Shown here: positions 28,413 through 34,441 of the stretch, one piece after another
How positions within the stretch are numbered: the first letter of the stretch is position 1
Layout: every line of letters begins with the position of its first letter
Source of the DNA: Pavlovales sp. CCMP2436
Lineage: Eukaryota > Haptophyta > Pavlovophyceae > Pavlovales
Assembly (NCBI GenBank): GCA_026770615.1
Contig: MU631537.1
Span: 44,540-78,980 of the forward strand
Reading direction: 5' to 3'
Length of the DNA stretch: 34,441 nucleotides
The notes under the pieces: generated by a model
What the model was told of the DNA's origin: nothing
Database searches by the model: none
The model's input: the letters and a program-made list of their open reading frames with translations, nothing else
Position numbers and translations under genes: made by a program

Positions 28413-28799
28413 ATGTCGCTCCGCTGGCCGGAGTCGCTCGAAGAGCTCGTCGGCACAAGCGTTGATGACCTCCTGGTGCGCTTGCGCAAGGTGGAGAACG
28501 TCTTCTCCGCGGAGACGGGGGGGAGCGCAGGCGCGCACGAGTACGTCCAGGTGTCGCTCGGCTGCTGCAGGATGGTGGCACACCCAACGAAGCGGATGCA
28601 GCTCAAGTACAATCCCTCGACTACGCGTCCGTCGCTACAGCATGCGATCGTGCACCTCGTCAACGAGCTGCTCGCAACGCACCGCTGCCGGGTGCAGCTC
28701 GAGCCCGAGCCTACGCCGCCCGAGCCGGTGCCGCGCTTGTCGCGCGCGCGCTCGGAACCGGCCGAGACCGGGCCTCTGCCGCTGCATGCATTATCCTAG
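28413..28799 (+). CDS. Hypothetical host protein
   Basis: GC-rich ORF, with starts at 28341 or 28413. From the second: MSLRWPESLEELVGTSVDDL, GCCRMVAHPTKRMQLKYNPS, HAIVHLVNELLATHRCRVQL, then a Pro/Glu/Arg-rich tail. Good codon bias toward G/C in third positions suggests a host gene. No domain recognised. Its end coincides with the first copy of the 137-bp duplication, so the 3' end may be truncated by it. Confidence 0.45.
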   Translation: MSLRWPESLEELVGTSVDDLLVRLRKVENVFSAETGGSAGAHEYVQVSLGCCRMVAHPTKRMQLKYNPSTTRPSLQHAIVHLVNELLATHRCRVQLEPEPTPPEPVPRLSRARSEPAETGPLPLHALS

Positions 28800-29072
28800 A
28801 AATCTGATCAGAGTGCATTACGACTACCCCGAATATCCGGTAGAGGAGACAGATCCCGCCGGTGATGAATACCAACGTTGGTAAATGCAATAAAAAATGT
28901 TCCACACTGTTAATAAACATAATGGAAAACTTTTAGAAATCTGATCAGAGTGCATTACGACTACCCCGAATATCCGGTAGAGGAGACAGATCCCGCCGGT
29001 GATGAATACCAACGTTGGTAAATGCAATCAAAAATGTTCCACCCTGTTAATAAACAGAATGGAAAACTTTTA
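28797..29072. repeat. 137-bp tandem duplication at the left edge of the second viral fragment
   Basis: Copy 1 (28797-28933) and copy 2 (28934-29070) are nearly identical, starting TAGAAATCTGATCAGAGTGC. In one frame each encodes LIRVHYDYPEYPVEETDPAG and ends DEYQRW at a TAA, the C-terminus of an otherwise missing protein; each also contains ATGGAAAAC, the start of the next gene in copy 2 only. Confidence 0.85.
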
Positions 29073-29388
29073 CGCCACCAGCGAAACCCAAATACTTGAG
29101 ACATCGCTAAACGAAATTACCCGCCTGATATCGCAGATGGAATTAACAAAAGGTGTAGTACGTTTAATCAACGTGAAAACCATAAACTGTGCGATCGTCG
29201 GTGAATTTTTGCACGACAGAAAGCTTTACTTCAAGGTAAATTTTAACTTTATAAGCGTGTTCAAACACGGTTTTTTATGCAAGGATGTTAAGTACAAATT
29301 GCTTCTTAAAAAACACACAGATATCATATTTCCGTCTGAGTGTAAAATCGTCGACGACGAGGACGACCCATGCTGTGTCATCTTTTAA
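29059..29388 (+). CDS. Unidentified viral protein, 109 aa
   Basis: Intact from the ATG at 29059 (an upstream in-frame ATG lies in the duplicated repeat): MENFYATSETQILETSLNEI, then strands in VVRLINVKTINCAIVGEFLH and an acidic Cys-containing C-terminus, VDDEDDPCCVIF. No family recognised. It is tail-to-tail with the lipase gene. Confidence 0.55.
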   Translation: MENFYATSETQILETSLNEITRLISQMELTKGVVRLINVKTINCAIVGEFLHDRKLYFKVNFNFISVFKHGFLCKDVKYKLLLKKHTDIIFPSECKIVDDEDDPCCVIF

Positions 29389-29515
29389 CTTTTTTTCCAA
29401 GTCTACTTTACAATGTCGATCCAGCAGTGCACAACGTACAAGTGTCAAAAGCGCGACCTCAAGCATACTCAAAAGCTTTCAGAAATGTTTGCTCCTTTGC
29501 TTTTCGTCCCTTCGA

Positions 29516-30130
29516 TCATCGAAAGTTATCAAGGCCATGTGCCTTTGCCGTATTTAATACGTATCGGATCGGTCCAGGGAGAAACCGGTTTGCCTGACCT
29601 CGCTGGTTCACATACACAATCTTTACACTTTCTGGACGACGAGCAAGACTAGACAGCGCCGACACCGCATCGCCGCCCGTTCGCACATCCGTCTGCCTGG
29701 TGCCGCTTGGTTGACGCCGGCCAATATCGCCCAACCCCGCCGCCTTGTTGATGGTCACGATTTGCCCGCCAGACCCAGATTGCTCGGCGAGGCGTCCACC
29801 CAGGCTGTGCCCGACCGAGTTTGCCGGCCTCCCATACTTTTTCTCAGTCGCAGCCGTGATGCTGCGGGCGAGATTGAGTCTGTCCGTGTTCTTGTGAGCC
29901 CCAACCGCGATCAATGCATCGTCGACCAGCCAGTCCTTTGCGGTGACGGATCCTCGGTGTGCGACGGTGGGCTGCCCGCTTCGATCGACGAAGACCATGG
30001 TGTTGGGGCGGGAGAGGGCTGTGTCGAGTGTGTAGCCCAGCGTTTCGCCGTACTTGGCAGCTTCTTCGAGGGGCATGTACGTGGCTCTGGCTAAGTTGAC
30101 TGAGTCTTGTTTGAACCGGTTTGTGTGCAT
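29516..30130 (-). CDS. Lipase (class 3-like), intact
   Basis: 204 aa, from MHTNRFKQDSVNLARATYMP. Alpha/beta hydrolase signs: PTVAHRGSVTAKDWLVDDAL before the nucleophile elbow VGHSLGGRLAE (residues 106-116 region), then IVTINKAAGLGDIGR and a later strand, SVKIVYVNQRG. Ser in GHSLG is the expected nucleophile; the Asp/His partners cannot be placed with certainty (the DVRTGGDAVS region holds a candidate Asp). It follows the fibre gene after 21 bp. It may hydrolyse host membrane lipids during entry or exit (inference). Confidence 0.75.
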   Translation of the reverse strand: MHTNRFKQDSVNLARATYMPLEEAAKYGETLGYTLDTALSRPNTMVFVDRSGQPTVAHRGSVTAKDWLVDDALIAVGAHKNTDRLNLARSITAATEKKYGRPANSVGHSLGGRLAEQSGSGGQIVTINKAAGLGDIGRRQPSGTRQTDVRTGGDAVSALSSLARRPESVKIVYVNQRGQANRFLPGPIRYVLNTAKAHGLDNFR

Positions 30131-30151
30131 TGTAGTACGTGCTCGCTTTTT

Positions 30152-31751
30152 TTAATTTACTTTTGTGATCCCTGTGGTTCGCGATAGGTTGTACAGGCCG
30201 CAATTCACGATCCTGCTGTTTTTGGTAAGCATTAGGTTGAACAGCCAGTCCACCGGTGTGTCTACAAAGCTTACCACGACCCCGTACGAGTTGCCTAGGA
30301 CGAGTTTAAAGGACGTCAGATCAACCGGTTGTGCACTTAAAAGCGACGTCATGCCTATGGACCATCCTGTATTAAAAACGAGCTCGTAAATGACACAGTG
30401 GATAGACGCGTTGTTTGTTTTGATAAGCGTGATCGTGATCCGCCAATATTTATATGCGACATGTGCGTTGCTGGTAACAAATTCCTCTACTTTATTTGCC
30501 TGCCACGCGTTGAACTGAAAAGTCTCTACATTCACAAAATTTGTGTTGTTATTTGAACCCGAAAGGGTCCACTGATACGGTGTCCCAAAACCGAAATTAG
30601 CTGGGTCTATTTTATGCGAGACCATTTTTACCGCTTCCGGATAATCCATCTGGATCCACTGACTACCCACACCCGCTGCACTGTGAGCAAGCTCTGCTGA
30701 GGCCCAGTACGTGGTGTTAATACGGTCGAATCCTTTAAATAGTAGGAATGCGGCGTTATTCTGATAATACGAGCTCGAGGATGCCCGCCAACCTGCCATG
30801 ACCGTCCAGTCGGGGTTGCTGTTAATTGTCGAAGTTGATGCAAACGCAGGGGAGGCCTTATTTAGGGAGCTTATGGTTGTTAGTTGTTATCAACCATGAG
30901 TCTTCTGTGGCAGTGCAGCTCAAAATTGTGATCGCTTCTTTTGATAAAAGCAATTCAGCATTCAAAGTCTGCAAACTATCAACAATATTATAAGTGTCCC
31001 CGTTGTTTGCTCTACCTATAATGTCGCCTGAGAAAAACGAGTCCTGACCAATAGTCGTTGGTAGGCGCTTGTTAGTGAAATCGCTGAGGGTTAGCGCACG
31101 AGACTCGTTGGAAATGACGGTGAGACGCGAGATGGGGCACACAATCCCTGAGTACGCATTGCTCACAATAGCCCCGCCGCAGATTCGGATAACTGGCTTG
31201 TATATTTGGTTGTAAAATGCAATGCTAGATGCACCCTCCGGATTGACCTCGACTAGCACGTCTCCTGCGTAGAAAATTATATCATAAATAACATCAGAGT
31301 TTGCAAAAATTAGGGTGTACTGCTTAGCTGGGTTAAAAATGGATAGAAGGCCGTTTTGTTCATCAAGAAATCGTGTGATGTCATACTTGATCTGACGTAC
31401 GTTTGTCCGCTGCGAGCCCGTGGCCAGGATTTCGACTGTGATCCGCTTTGCAGCGTCAATAACGACATCTGAGCGTACGTAGGCGGTACTCGCGACGTTG
31501 GCAAATGAGCGACTCCCCATAGCGATATCCCAAAACAAATTCAGAGTTGGGCTTGTGTTGAGACCCACACTTATCTTGCTTGCATTGCTGCCACTATTGC
31601 GGTCCGTCTCGTAATAAACACCATTGGTATAAGTTCCCCATTCGGTGCTAGCCGAAAATGAACCAACGTATTTCCCGGTGGTATTGTCGAATGCGAGCAC
31701 GGCGTGTCCAAAGCTTTGGGAGGACCCAGCATACAGAACAGACGGTTCCAT
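30152..31751 (-). pseudogene. Fibre protein with F5/8C (discoidin) domain, one frameshift
   Basis: N-terminal part (31751-30858, 297 aa): MEPSVLYAGSSQSFGHAVLA then beta-rich sequence with VNPEGASSIAFYNQIYKPVI. A frame change near 30870 leads to AFASTSTINSNPDWTV and the F5/8C-like domain: GWRASSSSYYQNNAAFLLFK, GFDRINTTYWASAEL, SQWIQMDYPEAVKMVSHKID, WTLSGSNNNTNFVNVETF. Such domains bind glycans or phospholipids, so the protein is likely the receptor-binding fibre. A Gly-Ala-Ser-Ser-Ile stretch also occurs in the PLV fibre (DGASSIGIVSII at about 23441-23476). The gene starts 10 bp after the preceding stop. Confidence 0.65.
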
Positions 31752-31760
31752 TACCGATTT

Positions 31761-32324
31761 TCACTTTGCACATATTACTGCGGGTGTATCGAGAGAGGAC
31801 CAAGCGAAAACTCGCTGCTGGGTTTGGCCTGGAACGAATTTAAACACATTTATTAGGTAAGTCGTCTCTGCCACCGCACCCTCGGGCATGAGATGGTTTA
31901 TCGTGAACGTAGAGGCTTTTGGGTCGGTCGTCGCCTCATCCTGGAGTTGTTTTGTGTCGCCCAGCGCGACTACACAGCCTGCGGAGATCGGCTTTGCCTT
32001 TGAAAAACTCCACTGCACACCAACGGCTTTTGTGACCGCCAGACTAAGTGAGACAGGGAGTGCCACCTCGGCTACGTAGCTCAAAGGTGCTGTAAAAAGC
32101 GTGCTATCGAACGGGAATACTAGCTCGTCGTTCCCAGCTGTCACCGGAAGTTTTTTCTTTATAATTTTTGTGAGATCTCTGGTCTGATTTTGCGGGGTTT
32201 CAAGGGACGAGAAGCTGAGTAGCGTGACCGCGCTCGTCGCGATCGCATATGGATCGATTGCCACGTCTAGCGCAGCAGCATCAAGCGCCCCGTAGACGTT
32301 TGACATTGTGACGTTACCGCACAT
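31761..32324 (-). CDS. Probable capsid-associated (penton-like) protein, 187 aa
   Basis: Intact, starting MCGNVTMSNVYGALDAAALD, with an alternative ATG at 32306. Predominantly beta-strand pattern: LVFPFDSTLFTAPLSYVAEV, ALPVSLSLAVTKAVGVQWSF, STFTINHLMPEGAVAETTYL. It may be a single-jelly-roll protein, in line with its place next to the fibre gene. No sequence signature proves this. Confidence 0.45.
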   Translation of the reverse strand: MCGNVTMSNVYGALDAAALDVAIDPYAIATSAVTLLSFSSLETPQNQTRDLTKIIKKKLPVTAGNDELVFPFDSTLFTAPLSYVAEVALPVSLSLAVTKAVGVQWSFSKAKPISAGCVVALGDTKQLQDEATTDPKASTFTINHLMPEGAVAETTYLINVFKFVPGQTQQRVFAWSSLDTPAVICAK

Positions 32325-32332
32325 TTTTTATG

Positions 32333-32839
32333 CTATGCCCCACCAGTCCGGCGCATTCTCATGAATTTGTCGATCGTCTGTTTGTGCACACCAAATACAA
32401 TCCCGATGGCCGCTCTACCCCCCGCCGAGCCTAAATCGCCATATTTTTTTATGATCTTCTGTAAAATGATCTCGTTATTCAACAAACGTGTGACTTGTAC
32501 GTTCTCGTCTTGTGGCGACTTTGCCCTTGTCCGAAGGTCTGAAAATTTTCCAATCCGACTCAATTCGTCTCCAGTCAACCCAAGTTCTCCCAGCTCACTG
32601 AGTTGCATCTGCCGACGGGACATTGCAGGCGGGGACTGGTATTCGGTGTACGGCATGGATGACCCGGCCTCCGGGTACTCGGTGTACGCCGACGCGATCA
32701 CAGCTCTCCTCCCGGCACTCTTGGTACGGGTCATTGCAGGAGTTGCCGCTTTTGTGGGTGCCCGCATGACTGGCGGCGTGGGTGGCGTCGGGGTTGGGGC
32801 CGTGATTGTGACCGCTGGGAGGCCGGCAAGTGCTTGCAT
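32333..32839 (-). CDS. Pro/Thr-rich and basic virion-type protein
   Basis: From ATG 32839 (in-frame ATGs at 32959 and 32974 would add Gly- and Pro-rich sequence with CECGSSVTSAP): N-terminal PAVTITAPTPTPPTPPVMRA, middle YTEYPEAGSSMPYTEYQSPP, then a compact helical C-terminus, DENVQVTRLLNNEIILQKII, with GIVFGVHKQTIDKFMRMRRT, a possible helix-turn-helix or DNA-binding tail. Ends 8 bp before the next gene. It may be a core or scaffold-like protein; function unknown. Confidence 0.5.
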   Translation of the reverse strand: MQALAGLPAVTITAPTPTPPTPPVMRAPTKAATPAMTRTKSAGRRAVIASAYTEYPEAGSSMPYTEYQSPPAMSRRQMQLSELGELGLTGDELSRIGKFSDLRTRAKSPQDENVQVTRLLNNEIILQKIIKKYGDLGSAGGRAAIGIVFGVHKQTIDKFMRMRRTGGA

Positions 32840-32974
32840 GGTCCTTCGTGGCGACGCGGTGGCGGGTGTTTGCGGGGATTGGAAGGGCGCCGAGGTCACC
32901 GATGACCCACACTCGCATTTCCCAAGCAACAAAGTCCTGATATAACCCCCCTCCCCCATCCCCCCGCAAAACAT

Positions 32975-33145
32975 TTTCCCGCGCAAACTAATACTCCTCC
33001 CCCCTCCCACCCAACCCGGGGGGCAAACAAGTACCTTTAGGCAGAAACGCACCCTCTTACCTTGGGTCGTGGGAGCGTCGCGGGCGTTGCGCTGGATCAG
33101 ATGAGTATATTTAGTACTGGTAACCCACCCCCACACACACAAGCA
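32975..33145. other. Right border of the second viral fragment, low complexity
   Basis: C-rich tracts (CCCCCCTCCCCC type), then AT and CA repeats. Transition from viral to GC-rich host sequence; no gene seen. Confidence 0.5.
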
Positions 33146-33182
33146 CTAACACACACACACAAACGCACGCGTAAAGTAATAC

Positions 33183-33559
33183 CTTCGCTCCTCGATACGC
33201 GCGAGAGGATTGACGACAAGCATCGCCAGGAGAGGATCCTCGGCCACGCGCACTTCAGCCGCGTGCGTGGGAAGCTGGTCGACTTGGAGCGGCTCGCGCG
33301 CAGCCTCCGCCGCAGCGCCCCCCCCGGCCGGTGTCGCGTCGACGAGCGTAGGCGAGCTAACATTGGCGCGCGTGCGCAGACCGGCCGTCGCCTCAGCCGC
33401 CACCGTCGCGCCGCCTCGGAGCGTCTCGAGGCGCGCCCGCGCCGAGCAACCTTTCGAGCTGTTCTGGTCTCCGCCCCGCTTCACGCACCAGTCGCACCAT
33501 TGCAGCTTATCACCTGGCGCTGCGACGCGGCAAGTCCAGCAGCATCGGCGGCTCCCCAC
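33183..33559 (-). CDS. Cys-rich host ORF, possibly first exon
   Basis: Starts MGSRRCCWTCRVAAPGDKLQ and continues WCDWCVKRGG: a C-x2-C ... C-x2-C arrangement that could be a small zinc ribbon. The rest is Ala/Thr-rich with RLETLRGGATVAAEATAGLR. Near 33182 the minus strand reads AGGTATTAC followed by a GT-rich tract, a possible splice donor like that in the BTB gene. The plus strand is also open, so the call is tentative. Confidence 0.3.
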
Positions 33560-33667
33560 GATAAGAGAGCGCTCCCAGTGATATAATCCATGTTAATTAG
33601 TTATTCGCTAAGCATGCTGGTTAGTTATTGATTTCGCGCGCCAACTGCGCCAACCGCCTAAATCAGG

Positions 33668-34441
33668 ATGAACGCGGACTAGGTGCGCGAGGGTGACTGC
33701 GTGTTCAAGCTCCTCGAGGTGTCCGACTCCGACGTCGAGGGCATCTCCGACGTCCCGTCCAACGCCTTCTCGCTGATGGAGAAGCCGCGCGTCAAGCGCC
33801 CTGCCGAGCGCGCTGCTGCCACTGAAGACGACGCGTCGGACACGCTCTCGCGGATCCTCGAGGTCTACAGCCTGCCGTCCGTCGAGCTCCAGAAGGGCCG
33901 CGTCGGTCAGCGCAAGACTGTGGTCCCTGAGGAGGCGCTCACGCGCGAACAGAAGATGCAGCGGCTCCGCAGAACTTCCAGGTCGGATAAGAGGCGGGAG
34001 GGCGGCTTATGGGACCCCAACGTGGACGGGGGCGGCATCCTGCAGAGTGGCACCGCGATCCGCTGCTACACGCTCGGCCACATCGATCAGCACAAAGGCG
34101 CCGACGGCAAATACCTCGGCGTCGCTGATCTGACGTGGCTCGTGAAGAAGCTCAACGCCCTCAAGGACACCGATGGCTACCCGCGCTGCAGCATCTCCGG
34201 TTAGCGCTTCACCTGGACTGGCGATGGCGAGTGGCCCCCCTCGCTCAACCGCCTGGATAACAAGGACCCGAGTCACGGCGAGGACAACGTGGAGGTGATT
34301 TCTCGTCGCTGCAACGTGGTGGAGCTGGAGTTCCACGGCGAAGGTTACCTGCGCCCGGCCTTCACGGCGCTGTTCAAGCAGATGCGACGCGAGTTCGACG
34401 AGCAGACCCTCGAGCTCGCTGCGGAGCGCCTCAAGGACGAG
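33668..34441 (+). pseudogene. HNH-endonuclease-like gene with two in-frame TAG codons, runs off the edge
   Basis: ATG at 33668, TAG at 33680-33682 (codon 5), then open for 173 codons, a second TAG at 34202-34204, and open to the window end. Around the second TAG the protein reads DGYPRCSISG then RFTWTGDGEWPPSLNRLDNK and DPSHGEDNVEVISRRCNVVE. This matches the C-x-ITG-x-F ... PSxDRxDxxxGY-x-xxNV...N layout of HNH-like nuclease domains found in protist genomes (pattern, not a search). The N-terminal part is acidic then basic. Either a pseudogene or TAG is read through. Confidence 0.5.

Larger units (their letters stand above)
28797..32974. mobile_element. Second viral fragment, intermediate GC
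   Basis: A roughly 4.2-kb block of about 45-50% GC between GC-rich host DNA. It carries one plus-strand gene (29059) and a compact minus-strand series (32839 down to 29516): basic virion-type protein, probable capsid-associated protein, F5/8C fibre, lipase, with gaps of about 8-21 bp. No MCP, ATPase or polymerase and no TIRs seen. The lipase is homologous to the one in the PLV at 17437-18058. Confidence 0.65.

Noticed and set aside
29413..29652. 79-codon plus-strand ORF starting MSIQQCTTYKCQKRDL
   Set aside because: More than half is antisense to the intact lipase. A short real gene of about 30 codons before the overlap cannot be excluded but is not supported.
30165..32945. Plus-strand ORFs of 60-190 codons across the second viral fragment
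   Set aside because: Antisense shadows of the tightly packed minus-strand genes, which have domain signatures.
33062..33586. 174-codon plus-strand Arg-rich ORF
   Set aside because: Arg/Ala-rich composition is typical of the off-frame strand in GC-rich DNA; the minus frame has a more specific Cys pattern.
1..34441. tRNA, rRNA or bacterial operon features
   Set aside because: No cloverleaf, rRNA signature or Shine-Dalgarno-like spacing was seen; gene families and repeat types are eukaryotic or eukaryotic-viral.

Overview
The window looks like nuclear DNA of a GC-rich microbial eukaryote (protist or alga; taxon not determinable here). The flanks carry eukaryotic genes: a decayed BTB/POZ gene, an OPA3-family mitochondrial gene and an HNH-type gene. 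They also hold CA/GT microsatellites at plausible splice junctions and many short retroelement and MITE copies. No tRNA, rRNA or CRISPR array was recognised.

The centre (3755-26967, about 23.2 kb) is a sharply AT-rich block bounded by terminal inverted repeats of about 0.55-0.65 kb (3755-4400 and 26099-26967). Its genes identify it as an integrated, decaying polinton-like virus (PLV) or related double-jelly-roll-capsid virus. In order: small basic proteins; an archaeo-eukaryotic primase fused to an SF3 (D5-like) helicase (9639-11896); small virion-type ORFs; a major capsid protein (13530-14909); an A32/FtsK-type packaging ATPase (14926-15644); a candidate penton/minor capsid protein (16728-17426); a lipase-like gene (minus strand, 17437-18058); a roughly 7 kb gene or gene cluster for a fibre with coiled-coil repeats and LamG-like modules (18071-25081); and small 3' genes. 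Most large genes carry in-frame stops, frameshifts or insertions; several small ones are intact. A segment of different base composition (about 5.8-8.55 kb) holds remnants resembling a protein-primed DNA polymerase B exonuclease and may come from a second virus.

Right of the PLV, after OPA3 (27216-27695), lies a second viral fragment (about 28.8-32.95 kb) of intermediate GC. It encodes, mainly on the minus strand, a virion-like protein, a probable capsid-associated protein, a fibre with an F5/8C (discoidin) domain and a lipase homologous to the broken one in the PLV.

Target-site duplications let several insertions be ordered. Retroelement tails of at least two families (here A and B) hit the PLV capsid, fibre and TIR; in the right TIR a family A copy sits inside an older family B copy. 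A 165-bp TA-flanked MITE sits inside a family B copy in the left flank.

The most unusual structures are repeated hairpin modules in the TIRs with compensatory base changes, and a duplicated G-rich hairpin block (4420-4560 and 11953-12100) whose 8-nt loop is inverted between copies.
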